From Tetracentron sinense (lineage: Eukaryota; Streptophyta; Magnoliopsida; Trochodendrales; Trochodendraceae): DNA of 64,000 bases. Location of the stretch: contig CM026565.1 in assembly GCA_015143295.1 (NCBI GenBank), positions 16,316,548-16,380,547 on the forward strand, read 5' to 3'. Both the position numbers and the translations under genes were made by a program. The notes under the pieces are model-generated. The model was not told the origin of the DNA. It saw nothing but the letters and a program-made list of their open reading frames with translations, and made no database searches. Of the stretch, positions 10,261 to 22,429 are shown one piece after another. Numbering within the stretch: position 1 is the first letter of the stretch; each line of letters opens with the position of its first letter.

Positions 10261-11324
10261 AATGTCGGTAATGTAATTACCGGCATTATGTATAATGTTT
10301 TTAAGCTGTGTTTTTGCCTCTGCTAACTAGGGTTAAGATGTAACCCAGGGTGAAACAAGGCATGGGAGTGAAGAAAGGACTCCTGGGAAAGGTTCAGGTT
10401 TTGTGTGGTCCCTAGGGGATGCCTAGAGTGGGTCCCATAAAGCTGTAAAGGTGTTGTGCCTACGGATTATATTGGCGGTAGTTATTCTACCGCCAATCAA
10501 AACTAGGCCAAAACAGTATTGTCGGCAGACAATCCACCGACAGCAAGGGAACAAGCTCTACTAGGAATGGCGGTACTAAGTTTACGGCCATTCCAAGATT
10601 CCTCCACAAGCGAGTTTGTGCCAATTGGGGCTGTGCATAGAGATGACCAGGGGTTTCCTTGATGTGAGGGACCCTTAGAGGATCTGTGATGGTCTATCAA
10701 GCTTAGGGAACTTGTGTATACCCATAAGGGTTCATCCTACCTATGGTAAAGGTAGGTGAACACCCTGTTGGGTTTGGTCTACAAATTTAAACACCTAAGA
10801 TAGCATAAGAAAAGTCCCTTGGAGATGATCAGGGGCTCACATGGATGTTAAAGCAATGAAAAGAGGGGTAGGGAATGGCCCTACCCTATACTCTGCTTTC
10901 TACCAAAATGGAGGAGGCTTGTGCACGGTGGTGACACACTCCGATGTTGCTGCAGATGCTGGGGAAGCTTGAGGTAGGCCCAAGGGAGGCCTGGGATCAC
11001 AACCAGAAGGTTGAAGAGGGGTGAGCCTAGGAGTTTGGCAACAGAGGTCCACCTTGAAAAGTTACCGACCGTTTGCATAGGAGGGTGGTTTGGTTTTATA
11101 GGCAAGGAGCTTAGGACCTACAAGGGATTTGAGGAGAAGGGGGAGAAGGGCATTGGACCAAGGGGAGGTCGACTAAGGGCTGAGAAGGGAGAGCTGAGGT
11201 GAGGGTTGAGTGTGCAGGGGTCTACGCAGGTTTGCAACTCGGAACTCACAAATGTCGGTAGAAGATCTACCGACAATGTGAAGGCAGGCCAAATATTAAT
11301 GTCGGTAGATCTTCTACCGACATT
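10261..11324. repeat. Six stem-loops with TGTCGGTA-type stems in LTR A
   Basis: Inverted repeats seen directly: 10,261-10,287 (12-bp arms, one mismatch), 10,471-10,497 (11-bp perfect arms), 10,520-10,542 (short arms), 10,564-10,594 (12-bp arms, one mismatch), 11,253-11,275 (10-bp perfect arms) and 11,298-11,324 (12-bp perfect arms). Five of six contain GGTA facing TACC or TACG, and loops are 3-7 nt. They lie on both sides of the TATA box. No coding sequence is present. Confidence 0.9.
11094..11103 (-). promoter_or_regulatory. TATA box of LTR A
   Basis: Minus-strand CCTATAAAAC, the best TATA match in the LTR, about 435 nt from the presumed LTR start. Confidence 0.65.
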
Positions 11325-11542
11325 CTGAGTTTTATTTTAGAATGGGCTGGGCCCTGCACATACAGGTATGGGTGATTGTTCTAAGGGTTTTGGGCCTTGT
11401 GGGCTGGAGGCTAAAGGTCAGGCCCTATGGGCCATGGGTCTTAAGGTTTTAAGCCGTAAGGGCTCTAAGGTTGTGCTAGAATCACCTAAGGCTAGGATTT
11501 TGGTAGGGGTAACCATAGTTAAAAGACTTTAGCTACAGTTAG

Positions 11543-11884
11543 ATGGGGTGTAAAAATTGGGTCCTTGCAAATAGGAAAGACCCTTCTACTCAGAAATTCA
11601 TTCCTACATGTCATAAATGTGGAGTGAATGGTCATATTAGGCCTCGATGTCCTAAACTTGGAAGAATGCCCAATCATGGTTTTGAGAACCAATATAATTT
11701 TAATGGGAATCTTCAAAGAAGAGTTGATATCCTAGTGGATATGTCTAGGAAGTTAAATGATGATATATTGAATATCTATAATAACTCTAGACAGTGGCAT
11801 GGTCGGGACACTCCTTATGCTAGATATAAAGGAGGAAACGGGAAGAACCAATATGCCCGCCATAATTCTAGAACTCAATCTTGG
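11543..11884 (+). pseudogene. C gag, C-terminal part with zinc knuckle, interrupted by solo LTR D1
   Basis: The frame contains WVLANRKDPSTQKF and a CCHC-type knuckle, CHKCGVNGHIRPRC, followed by a basic, Asn-rich tail, in the style of SIRE-type copia gag. The frame is open from the A junction to 11,884, where LTR D1 has inserted. It resumes at 14,177 after the duplicated cttgg and ends at TAG 14,303-14,305, just after KTIWVRKEGQ. The N-terminal part is on the far side of element A. The knuckle binds packaged RNA in this family. Confidence 0.78.
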
Positions 11885-14171
11885 TGAAGGGAATCTAGAT
11901 TAAAAAAAATTATTATGCGGAATACTGGATCCTGAAGATCTTTACGCCATAGAAAGCAAATAATTCTAACTACATGTTTAGAAAATTACCTCGGTGAATG
12001 ATGTTCACCGGTGAAGTACAAAACACGATGAATCGTCAGAACTCTTTGTAGAGATTTCTCAAAGAAATACTCAAAGCTCGATCCCCGTTCTTCGCTATCC
12101 CCACGAAGCTATCGAATTTATTCTTGGCCTTTGAAGAACAAAATAATCCTTGGATCAAAAGTAAATGAATGAGAGAATGAAGTAGACTTTCTATCTTACA
12201 AAACCTGAGGGTTCAAAACCCTAGATGTCAAAATCCCTTAGGATTCAAAACCCTAGCCTTCGAAATTTCCTTGGGGCTCTCCCTTGAATCTCACAAAATT
12301 CCCTTAGGGGTTTTTCTTTTCTCCCCACCTTAAGCTCGCGAAAATTTAAGAAGAAAATAATGATTCACCTTATGCCACATGGTTTGGGCTTGGAGTATTT
12401 ATAGATGTAGATCTTATCCACATCTAGAACAAATCCTAATCATTATCTAATAATGATTGTTATCCCTTAGAGTTACTAAATAATGATAACTCTTATCATT
12501 AATTAAATTCTATGTTTATCCATAACTAATTAGTTATAACAAATTTTCTAATTTAGGATTCATTTTCCTAAAAGGATTTCTTAATTAATGGGATGTAACT
12601 AATTCCCTAGATTCTAGGGATTTTAAATAACTCCCTAACTATTAGGGATATAATTAAGTCCCTAAAATGTAGGGATTCTAATTAAATTAGAAACTCCTCA
12701 AAGTGGGCGTGAGCAAGATGGAGGCATGAGCAAAAGGAAGTCTTAAGGTCCAAGTTTGGATTAAGGATAATCCTTATCCTTATCTTTCTGTTTCTTCTTT
12801 TCCAAGTAAGGTGTCTAATCTCATTAGATAAAGACTAATTAATTTTAATTATCTACTAACCATTAAATCGCATAAACCTAGGGATCTTGAAGTGGGCGCC
12901 CACCAATAAGGTCCATCCTTATGGTATTGATGGATATGGGTCAAACCCATATCCCCTTACATTTGGTTAGTTAAATAATTATTATTATTATCCTTTAATT
13001 TAGATTAACAGTTAATCTAAACCATAGATTAACATTTAATCTATTTATTAAAGATTAATATTTAATCTATTAATTGAGCTTGTATTTCTCATATGAGCAT
13101 CTCCACAGATTACTCTGGGACATTTTAACCCTAGCTTGCCCAATGTTCTCCCATTGACCCTTAAATGGGAATGACATCAGCATTGCAAGTGATGTGAGAT
13201 ATCCATGTTGCAATTGAATCCCAGTGTAAGAACATTAACCAATAAGGATCCCGCCACATGAACTTTTTAATTTGATTGATCCTTCCAATAACATTATCCC
13301 CAATGGGCTTTCGAGATTAATATACTATCTAACTCATAGCCCATTGTACATCATCCAAGTTTCCAAGACATTTGATTAAGTCATGAGAAACCATTTCTCA
13401 TGTAAAACATTTTGAGAAAAACTTTTGCTAAGTACAATATATTTTATTAAAAATATATTTCAAACTTATTTGATTTCAAAATCACCTGCGCAGGATTTAA
13501 GCTTAATCAACTGTCTTACCCGGAACTTGGATAATCTCTCAATTTAATGAGCTTGGATTTCTTGTTTGAAATTCATCATGACTCAAATAGCTTTCTGATT
13601 ATCTAATTGTCACCTTATCGTATTCCCTCAAGTAGAGAGTACTTAGGTGCAATCAAAATAGTCACATTATTGCTCAGTTATAAATGAACTCATCAGATCT
13701 AAGGATCATCAAAACTGTTCAATGTGAATGAGAGACCAATTATCTGATAGTATGTTTATGCAAGAGGTCTCTCATTGCATGCAATCAGTCAGTGTACATT
13801 TAAGCACTCATATGCTGATGTGTAGTCTCCACTACAATAGTTTGAGATAAAACTACATCTCAACCATTGAGAACATCTTAGCATTGTGGCAACCATATAA
13901 GTGAAGTGCCCAGCTTCACCCATAGTTATGACTCTATAATGTATAAGGAACTGGAAAGCTATATCTGCCTGTGATAGTCCAATACCTATCACATAGCTTT
14001 CCTGTAATATATCCTAGGGACCTTGATTCATATCTCATATTGTATAGATTATCTCATGATCATGGTCAATTACCCATAATGAATTCACAATTAAAAAAGA
14101 AGATGCCTTTATTAATCTAATCAATAAGAATCTTACAATCTAAATGACTTTTCAGGGCATAATGTCTAACA
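11885..14171 (-). mobile_element. D1, solo LTR of copia family D
   Basis: A complete 2,287-bp LTR in minus orientation (minus strand starts TGTTAGAC, ends CCCTTCA), flanked by an exact 5-bp duplication, cttgg (11,880-11,884 and 14,172-14,176). It matches the 3' LTR of element D (60,665-62,976) over its whole length. With no internal region between one LTR and its duplication, it is a solo LTR left by LTR-LTR recombination. A TATA box is near 12,397-12,404 on the minus strand. The short ORF around 13,789-13,992 is LTR sequence. Confidence 0.93.
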
Positions 14172-14176
14172 CTTGG

Positions 14177-14305
14177 AATAGGAGGAACAGGAGGAAGAGG
14201 CAAAAGGTCATACCTAACTCAACTGAAATGGATAGTAACCAAAGGGTCAATCAAACTGCTAAAACCATTTGGGTGAGAAAGGAAGGCCAAAAGGGCTTCA
14301 CTTAG
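14177..14305 (+). pseudogene. C gag end, downstream of D1
   Basis: Continues the frame of 11,543-11,884 across the D1 insertion. It is rich in Arg/Lys, contains TIWVRKEGQKGF, and ends at TAG 14,303-14,305. Right after the stop the sequence becomes AT-rich and non-coding instead of entering a protease-integrase region, which shows that pol is missing from C. Confidence 0.7.
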
Positions 14306-14921
14306 CCCGTGCCTGTCATAGCCTAGAGTGTGCTGGTATTGTTATATCTTGTCCTATTGCTATGCTGCTTGTGTATACTAGTAGTTTTTTTTAATTGTTA
14401 TTTGTTTTGGTCTGTTTTCTATTTTCTTTATTTTGAAAAATTTTAAAATATTGAAAAACTATAAAATCCAAACATATTTTTGTCATGTTGCCCTTGTTTG
14501 ACTTGCATGATCTGCATTCGTTGTGTGATCATTATTTCTATACGTGTCCAAGGTTGAACATGAGTTTGTTACTGATTGAGGAAATATCACCTTCATAGTC
14601 TCTTGGTTAGGCTGAAAATTAGATTGATTTTATCTTGCACAGTTAGAGACTTATTTATGTGTGTATGCTTTATAATTTCACATGCACTCTGATTGATTCT
14701 GTTAAGAGGTCTATTTTCAAATCTGTAGTTGTTTGACTTATCTCAAAAGTGTGACCTTGGATGACCAATCTAGAATGACCATATTGTTAGTCATCCATAT
14801 TTTGTGTATCCTCCATGAGTAAAAATTGTTTTAATGAAAAGGGCTACCTACTGGGCTAATGTGAAAGTCACTATTAGATGCAAACAATATGTAATGGCTA
14901 CCTATACGGACAGTAGTTATC
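14306..14921 (+). other. C 3' non-coding region, first part
   Basis: T-rich sequence with no ORF of note. It continues at 25,209 after element G; the gap is set by the duplicated ttatc. No pol similarity seen. Confidence 0.6.
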
Positions 14922-15617
14922 TGTCGCGCCCCAAAATATCCCCTAGTAGTTAAGGGATACTTTAGGTGTGACAATACATACCTGCCAAACCATCCTGAAA
15001 TGAACAAGACTAACATAATACTATAACGACAATAATAAGAGTGCGGAAGCTAAATCATGAGTGCGGAAGCTAAATCACGAGTGCGGAAGCGTATACCAAA
15101 ATTTTCTTTCTTCTATAAAGGGTCTGTATTCCAAGTTAAATATACAAAACATAAACTGTAAAGGTGGACATGCCCACCTATCAAAATACAAAAGAAATAT
15201 AGAGCCCACTTGTTGCGACCTAAAACCCACCCTAGGAGTTAAAGTGAATCTTGGACGACTTATCATGACTTACATGACTTGCTTGACAAACCATCCTACA
15301 AAATACCTGGAGCATATACAATAGAGGATAATAATAGCGGAAACATAACTAACATGGCACAGCGGAAGACTAACCAAACCTGTAAGTATATACATGATCC
15401 AAGTTTGTGTACAAAATGCAATCAACAAAAGAAGGTGCGGACATGCCCCCCAAAATACATGAATATACTCTCTCAAGCCCACCCACAGATCACTCAAAAT
15501 CTACCACCTAGTAGTAGCCCTCTACAGGAGGTTCCTCCACAAGCTCCTCAAAATACTCCTCCTCCACCCATGGGCAAGGAGCACAGATGACAAAAGGAGT
15601 GGCAGCTCCCTCAGTAC

Positions 15618-16618
15618 CTGCTAACAATAACGATATATATAAAGCAGTTACAGCATGTACCAAATGCTAACCAACAGTTACAGCATAACAATAATGATAT
15701 ATATAAAGCAAGAAGCAATTTATATAATAATAGGAAAGTAAAACAATTTATATTCATGCTTGCATCACATAAAAACCGATAAAACTCTTGAAATCATCGT
15801 GCACTTGACTTGACTTAATATACTCTTTTCTTGCTTGAAAAACTTGTAATGTTTGTCTTACTTGTCTTTCATGCGTTTCATGTCATGTGTGTCATGTCAT
15901 ACGTGCTTGCTTGAGATTTAAACACGCTCATGTAACTTATAAGATGCACTTGTGAGATGCACTATGAGATGCACTTGCGAAAGAAGGGAGACCCCTCTTT
16001 CAATGAGATGGGAGGGAAGTGTAAACTCCCTCATGTGCAATGTTTGTTCTTGTTCTTGTCAAAAGTGAGGCAAAACATATAGTAAGATATGTCCTTCCTC
16101 TAACATCCTTGTTCTTGAAAAATCCCGGTAGACCATGCATGTCATGCTCGTGATATCGTGTACATGCTTTCATTTGGAATTAAATATGACATTTGGGATT
16201 TCAACAATACATAGAACATCATTAACTTAAACAAGTAATTATGCATGTCATTTTAGAGAAAGCAATTAATCACACTATCATAAACCCTAGCAATTTCATA
16301 CAATTTAAATCATAACTTTCTTGGTTTATAATTCATTTTCTTCACCTTGTCATTTCATCAAACATGTTGTGTGTACATTATTGGTTAAAGCCTATATCAT
16401 GCTCATCTAGATGGGTTTATGTTCACAACATGTTTGTGTGTTCATTATTGATACAATGTCCTTCCCATTTCATTCATCATAACACATCCACACGACATCC
16501 ATCGCCTAACATCCATTCTCACACAACCATTCATCTCCTATTAGATTCATACTTTAGGAAAAACAAGAAGGGAAGAAAAGGAAGAATAAGAACTAGGAGG
16601 GTAGCATATGGTACCGAC
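15618..16618 (-). other. Putative intron inside LTR H
   Basis: Minus strand: donor-like TGAAG/GTCGGTACC at 16,618 and acceptor-like GTTAGCAG/GTACTG at 15,618, 1,001 nt apart and rich in A/T. Both borders align with the corresponding sites in LTRs G and I (donor also in K, approximate acceptor in J). Inference from comparison; no transcript seen. Confidence 0.45.
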
Positions 16619-16867
16619 CTTCAATAGGATGAGGGAAAACCTCCAAAACGTGGGCAAAGACATTACCGAGCTTGGAGGAGGCATTTCTCACGAACCTTGC
16701 TTTGGATTTGAAGAATCCAAGCCTTTGGGAGTGATCTAGGTCACCCACTTGCTCAATCTCTCCCCAAAGATGAAAAACCCTCTCTTGGAAACCCTCTTCT
16801 TCTCTCATTCTCTCTTAGGCTCTCTTTAGGTTTAGGGTAAAACCAAAACCCCCAATTACCATCCCGT

Positions 16868-16876
16868 ATTTATAGG
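16868..16876 (-). promoter_or_regulatory. TATA box of LTR H
   Basis: Minus-strand CTATAAATA, matching the box of LTR I in sequence and in position relative to the palindrome array. Confidence 0.7.
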
Positions 16877-17608
16877 CAAGGAGGAGAAACCCTAAAAAAT
16901 CCCGAATAAAAATTCTGGGTTCGCGATCTATGATCGATCGTAACATGTCTACGATCGATCGTAAATATTCAACGATCGGTCATAAGTTTCCATGATCAAT
17001 CATAAACATTATTAAGATTTTTATCCATTTATGAGATTCTACAATCGATCATAAATTTCTACGATCGATCGTAGCTCACCTATGATCGTTCGTAGGGTCT
17101 GTACGATCGTTCGTAACTTGTAGAAAATTTTCAGATTTTCCATCTTTCGTGTTTCGGTCATAACTTTTGACTCATTCGTCGGATTTTGGAAATTCAACTT
17201 GTGTTGGACTCGTTATTCGAAAATGAACATTTTTGGTATGTTAGAATTTTCAATTTCTTCTTTATTTATTGACCAAATTACCCTTAAAGTTCACTGATCC
17301 GCAATTAGAGTTCAGTAGACTGGAATTTTAACATATCTGACTTAGGAATCCCACTTCTTTAACATTTAAGGTTCTTTAAAATCTCTCATTTCATAGAATT
17401 GGAAGGTTACAAAGGCCTAAATCCTTGGCACGGGTTCTAATACATGGGTGAAAGTTCTGGGGTTCTACACCACTATGCTCAACAATAATCTAAATACGGT
17501 CATACATCCAAATCCCTATCTTCCTGCCACTGCATAGGGATAGGTGGCTCCATCTCCTCCACATACTCTTTCTTAACCCAAGGCTCGGGGTTAGAGCATC
17601 CACAGTAC

Positions 17609-18817
17609 CTACCAACATAAAAGTACGGCTAAGTATGGAATATTCAGCGAGAACAAGCTACTAACTAACAATAGCAATAACGAGCTATATTAACAATGAA
17701 TGAATACAATTGATAATATCCATATTTGAAGTATCACAACATCAATAAGTTAAGCAATACAAGATCAAAAATCAAAGCAATACGATGATCGTGGCATCCA
17801 TGAAATAATGCTTTTCGTGTTAAAACTTGTTCTTGAAAATAGTTTTTCTTGTTTTTCAAAACTTGCTTGTCGTGTTGAAACTTGTTCTTGTCTTGTTCTT
17901 GTATCATAGGAATCACACATGTCTTAATTGTCTTGTTTTGGAATCACACTTGTCAAGCTTGTCTTGTCATGTCTTGGCATGTTCTTGACTTGACTTTCTT
18001 GTTTTCTTGTGAGCTAGAGGTTAGTGCCCCTGTAGCGACTTGTGAGCCAGGAATGTAAATTCCATTCAGCAAAATATATATATAGAAAAGGGTACAGCAA
18101 CCTCCTTGATCGGCCTGATGTCCGCCATAATCAACTGGTTTTCTTGTGAGCCAAGTATGACATATCTTGCGATATGCCCTACCCTTGACCGGCCTGGTGT
18201 CCGGCTTTATCATTCATATCATGAATCACATTCTTGTTCTTGTTGTTTCTTGTCTACATATACTTTAGGAAAACCGATTCATGCATGCATGTATGCGTGT
18301 GTGTAAAATTTGTAGTAAACATGATGACATGCTTGAATAAAAGGATCACATGAGTGTAGCATTTCGATTCCTAACATAATCATGTGAGAATTTATACTAG
18401 GATATATAACATTTGATAAATTACCATTTTAGGAAAAAACTACATAAATCATACTTTCATGTTCTTTATTAATTCCATTTAATTCTCATTTATGTATTTC
18501 ATGGGAAACTTGGCATACAATGCTTTCATGGCCATTTTATTCAAGTTCTTATGTTCATACCTTTCATCAAAACATGGGGTATGTTCATTATGTATACATT
18601 GCCCTTCCATCATTTTTCATCACACATTCATCACATCCATACGGCATCCAATCGCCTCAAACATACATTCCCACACATCCACACCCTTTTCCTTCATCTT
18701 ATTCATTTTAGGGATAATAGTGTATCTCAAGGAAAATGAAGCATGTAAGATCAAAATCAACATTTTCAAAAGAGAAACCTAGGTTATTACTAAGCTAGTT
18801 AGTAAGGGTGTACTAAC
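17609..18817 (-). other. Putative intron inside the 3' LTR of G
   Basis: Minus strand: donor-like CCAAG/GTTAGTACACC at 18,817 and acceptor-like GTTGGTAG/GTACTG at 17,609. The 5' LTR of G has the same acceptor near 22,832 and a donor with one change (CCACG/GTTAGTA) near 24,113. The segment is rich in cttgttcttgt words and non-coding. Confidence 0.45.
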
Positions 18818-19972
18818 CTTGGAAAACCGAAATCTCTTTGGTTGCGAACCCTAAAAAGCTTGAGAAGACTTGAAGAAGTAAGATCCAAGCTTCTAGGTTG
18901 GAGATCCAAGCTTTGGAAAAGAGAAGGCCGAACTCTACCTCCTTGAGCTCGATCCCCGTGGTTTAGCTCGTGCGAATCCCCTTGGTTTGCAAGATCCTTG
19001 CTTCCCTTGATGATCTTGAGAAGGTTGTAGATGGGATTTGGGGATTTTCTTGATCTTGAGAAAAAGCCCCTTTTGAAAACCCTAGGTTTCTTGGTTTTTC
19101 TCTCAAAAGTTGTTTCTCAAAGTGTGAGAACCTTTAATCCCACGAAAGTTGGGTATTTATAGGATTAGGTTTGAAGAATCACGCATATACCCTGTTAGAA
19201 TCCCTTATTTACGATTTCTAGCATGTACTCATCGACTAGTGGACTCCAGTCATCAACGAGTGGGTTGAATTCGTTGATGAGTGGCTGAAAATCGACGGGA
19301 AACAGCAAAATTTCGGATTCTGTTTGGTTCACTCGTCGATGAGTGGATTACTCTTACTGGGTGGAGTTTTACCCGCTTTAGTATTTTGGCCATAACTTTT
19401 GACTCATTTATTAGATTTTGACGACTCAACTTGAGTTCGATTTTTCATTGAAAGAGGAACAACTTTCATGTTTTGGAAATTTTTTAATTCTTCTATCTTC
19501 ATGGCCCAATTTGCCCTTAAAGCTGACTGGTCTGCCATTGAATTTCAACAGTCTAGATTTTCAGCAGACCTAGTTTCAAAAATCCAACGTTTAACTCAAC
19601 CCCAACCCAAAATCTGGAAAAATGATCAACATGAACCTCGAAGAGGGTTTAAATACCTTTCTAAAAATTTAAGAATCACTCAATTTTGATAAGTGCTAGT
19701 AAAACTAGAGCTATTCAAAGTTAAAGGTATGTTAAGGCATAACCCTTATTGGTACTTAAGAGCATTCCATACTCTTACTTCCTTCATTCCAAACACCCAT
19801 ACACTTAAAAGACATATTTGAAGCTTTAATATATATCATCATTCATCATACCAAGCCATCAACATCCGGGGTTCTACATCCTCCCCCCCTTTAAAAAAAT
19901 TTCATCCTCAAAATTTGGACGATACATACATGTACAGAACATCAACAAAATACAAAAGAGAATGCCAAGGTT

Positions 19973-21487
19973 CTAAACAAACAATTGATGATATTTTTCT
20001 CTCACTTCGGCCTCAGGCTCCCATGTAGCCTCTTCTATCGAATGGTGTTGCCATCTTACAAGGACTAAAAGAATGGTTTTCTTGCGCAAGACTTGATCTC
20101 GCATGTCCAAGATCTGTACTGATTGCTCAACCAATGTGAGATCATCCCGAATCTCAACCGAATCAAGCTCGATGACATGGGATGGGTCCGGGACATATTT
20201 CTGAACCATAGAAACAAGGAATATATTATGGACCATTGTCATATGAGCGGGCAAGGCAACACGGTAAGCCATCTCACCGACTCTAGTGATGATCTCGAAT
20301 AGACCCACGTATCTCAGACTGAGCTTGCCTCTCTTCCCAAATCTCATAATACCCTTGGTCAATGAAATCATGACAAAAACTAAGTTGCCAACTCAAAATT
20401 CAAGATCTCTCCTTCGGTTGTCAGCATAGCTCTTCTGTCGATCATGTGCGGCCTTCAATCTTTCCCAGATAAGCTTGACCCTATCAGCAGTCTGCTCAAT
20501 CAGTTCAAGGCCCAACACTTTCCTTTCTCCAACTTCATCCCAATACAAAGAGGATCTACAACTTCACCTGTACAAAGCCTTAAAAGGCGCCATTTGAATG
20601 CTTGCTTCATAACTGTTATTGTAAGAGAATTCAACCAATGGCAGGTGGTCTTCCCAACTTCCCTTGAAGTCTAGCATACATGCCCGGAGCATGTCCTCAA
20701 TGATTTGGTTCACCCATTCTGTTTGCCCATCCGTCTATGGATAAAAAGCGGTGCTAAAATCTAGTCGGGAACCTATGACACACTGAAAGCTCTTCCAAAA
20801 CCTAGATGTGAACCTTGGATCCCGATCTGAGATAATGCTCACTGGCACCCCGTGCAACTGGATTATCTCTTTGATATACAATGCAGCCAACAGATTTGAA
20901 TTGAATATAGTCTGATAAGGCAAGAAATGGGTGGACTTTTTGAGTCTGTCAACTACAACCCATATAGCATTGGTGTTTCTAACCGTCTTTGACAACCCCA
21001 CAATAAAATCCATGGAGATGTGTTTCCATTTCCACTCGGGAATAGGGAGGGACTGTAAAAGTCCAACCGATCTCCTATGCTCGGCCTTGACTTGTTGGCA
21101 CACTAAGCACCAAGATATATACTCCGCTACTTCCCTCTTCATGTTCCTCTATCAAAAGTGTCCTTTAAGTTTTCTGTACATCTTTGTACCTCTAGGGTGT
21201 ACTATATACTTAGACCGGTGAGCTTCATCCAAGATCTCTCTTTTAAGCTCTTCATTGTCAAGAACACATGTTCTTCTCTTGAATGTGATAGTTCCATCTC
21301 CATTTGTGGTAAAATCCTCGGTACCCCTACTAATCATCTTGTCTCGGTAAGCAAGTAACTTGGTATCCGATTCTTGCGATTCTCGGATCCGGTCCAAGAT
21401 GTAAGGCCTAACGGTGATGTTAGCCATTATCGGTCCAAAAGTAGGAAGGCTAAAACTGATGTCAAGGTTAGATGCATCCTCTAACAA
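19973..21487 (-). pseudogene. G integrase and chromodomain
   Basis: Minus-strand remnant of pol starting in the RNase H-integrase linker (RPYILDRIRESQ). It has the HHCC zinc domain (AHRSKYIVHP, then CLVCQQ), integrase core text ([21 protein letters not shown]) and a C-terminal chromodomain-like segment (VLVRWQHHSIEEATW). Frames change and stops occur, for example between 20,735 and 20,371. Integrase inserts the cDNA; the chromodomain in chromoviruses directs it to marked chromatin. Strong similarity to element I (44,700-45,998) over the same domains. Non-functional. Confidence 0.88.
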
Positions 21488-22111
21488 CCTCCACTCAAAT
21501 TTTCAGGCAATCGTAGCCTCAATAGCTATCATGTGAGGAGCAAATCTGGATAGCTCCGAGAACTTGGCCTCATAGGCAGCCACAGATAGGTTACCTTGCT
21601 CCAAGGTAATGAATTCAACCTCTTTCTTCTCTTTCATCCCGATGGGGAAATACCTCTTGTAGAAGATGTCCAAGAATTCTCCCCATATCCATTCTTGACC
21701 CTACCAGGTCAACTCTCGGGTCCTAAGTGTGGACCTCCACCAATGGTCGGCCTTGCCTTCAAGCATAAAGGCAGCCCAAGTGACCCTCTCTGCCTCAGTA
21801 GGAATCAACGCAGAGAAGATCTTTTCAAGTTTTCGGATCCATCCTTTGGTGACTAGCAGGTCAATGCTCCCACAAAATGTTGGAGGCCTCATCCTCCGAA
21901 AAGCCTCTATTCTGGCTTGAGCTCTGTTTGGAGGAGCAGCTATAAGTGCGGTAGTAGGATTAGGCGAAGCAAGTTACCTAGCCGCTAGTATAGCCAAAGT
22001 CTCGGCTATTGACGCAAAGGCTTGAGCAAAGTCGGGTTGCTCATCACCCGAAGGAGCATCATTTACATTGCCCCTCGTGTTGTATCAGCAACCCCGAGCA
22101 CCGCATCTCAT
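21488..22111 (-). pseudogene. G gag, joined directly to the integrase region by a deletion
   Basis: ATG at 22,111 (minus), then a gag core like that of element I: SIAETLAILAAR, FRRMRPPTFCG, ADHWWRS, LEQGNLSVAAYEAKF. Stops occur in it, including one just after IEATIA where the family has Arg. At about 21,487 gag text switches to the RNase H-integrase linker, so the nucleocapsid, protease, RT and RNase H are missing in one deletion. Confidence 0.85.
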
Positions 22112-22412
22112 GATTCATTTGTGAGAACGATAGTACAACATGAGTCTAACTTGATACGCATTTAATAACCAATTCCAAAATCACTCATTTAATATTTTTC
22201 AAGCATGTAACAATAGCCCAAGGTATACAAAACAACATGATAGGCATACAATTTGTTCCTAGCGTATAATACTAAGTTCGGTTGGTTTCCAATCGGTTTT
22301 GACTAAGACTAACTTGTTAGTCTAAACTTGGAATCCAACTCTTTAAAATGACTCTAATGCCTTGTTCAATCATTGTATCAGTTCTAAGTGACCCTAGGGA
22401 CTCTAATGCCTA

Positions 22413-22425
22413 GGCTCTGATACCA
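22413..22425 (-). promoter_or_regulatory. Primer-binding site of G (tRNA-Met)
   Basis: Minus-strand TGGTATCAGAGCC, 4 nt inside the 5' LTR end (22,430); the standard initiator tRNA-Met complement of plant LTR elements. Confidence 0.92.
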
Positions 22426-22429
22426 CTTC

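Larger units (their letters stand above)
1056..11537 (-). mobile_element. Element A, Tat/Ogre-like Ty3/gypsy retrotransposon, 3' part missing
   Basis: Order on the minus strand: 5' LTR (11,537-9,239), primer site, leader, extra ORF1, gag, protease, RT, RNase H, second (archaeal-type) RNase H. The extra ORF before gag, the second RNase H and the non-Met primer site place it in the Tat lineage, close to Ogre. LTR K at 1,055 cuts the second RNase H, so integrase and the 3' LTR should lie beyond the left edge. A itself interrupts the gag of element C at 11,537/11,538. All genes are broken, mostly by in-frame stops. The exact LTR tips are inferred from TG...CA ends. Confidence 0.85.
9239..11537 (-). 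mobile_element. 5' LTR of element A
   Basis: About 2.3 kb between a CA end next to the primer site (9,239) and a TGTAG start at 11,537. A minus-strand TATA box is at 11,094-11,103. The U5 end matches the 3' LTR of B (block around GCCTAACACCTTCC and a TGGCGACTCT-like word), as expected for two Tat elements. The U3/R part contains six stem-loops (10,261-11,324) and short repeats of CCGGTAGRC (9,680-9,940). The right tip is assigned from the TG rule, with gttag (11,538-11,542) as the predicted target duplication. Confidence 0.72.
15211..17469 (-). mobile_element. H, solo LTR of a Ty3/gypsy family related to K
   Basis: A 2,259-bp LTR (minus strand TGTAGAACCCC to GGTCGCAACA) flanked by an exact duplication, ccact (15,206-15,210 and 17,470-17,474), and inserted in the 3' LTR of G. 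It carries an array of ACGATCGATCGT palindromes (16,935-17,113), a TATA box (minus, 16,868-16,876), an intron-like segment (16,618-15,618 minus) and the conserved U3 block at 17,160-17,215. Its internal region has been removed by recombination. Confidence 0.93.
14922..19878 (-). mobile_element. 3' LTR of G, containing solo LTR H
   Basis: On the minus strand the LTR starts TGTAGAACCCC at 19,878 and ends GCGACA at 14,922. Without H (15,211-17,469) and one duplication it is about 2,693 bp, against 2,774 bp for the 5' LTR. The difference is largely explained by one fewer copy of a repeat of about 85 bp (see 23,219-23,520). A purine-rich tract adjoins it at 19,879. Confidence 0.9.

Noticed and set aside
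13789-13992. ORF with MGEAGHFTYM text recurring in D1 and the D 3' LTR
   Set aside because: It lies in the LTR; D2 and the D 5' LTR copies have stops in it, and similarity is no higher than in the surrounding LTR. Not supported as a gene.
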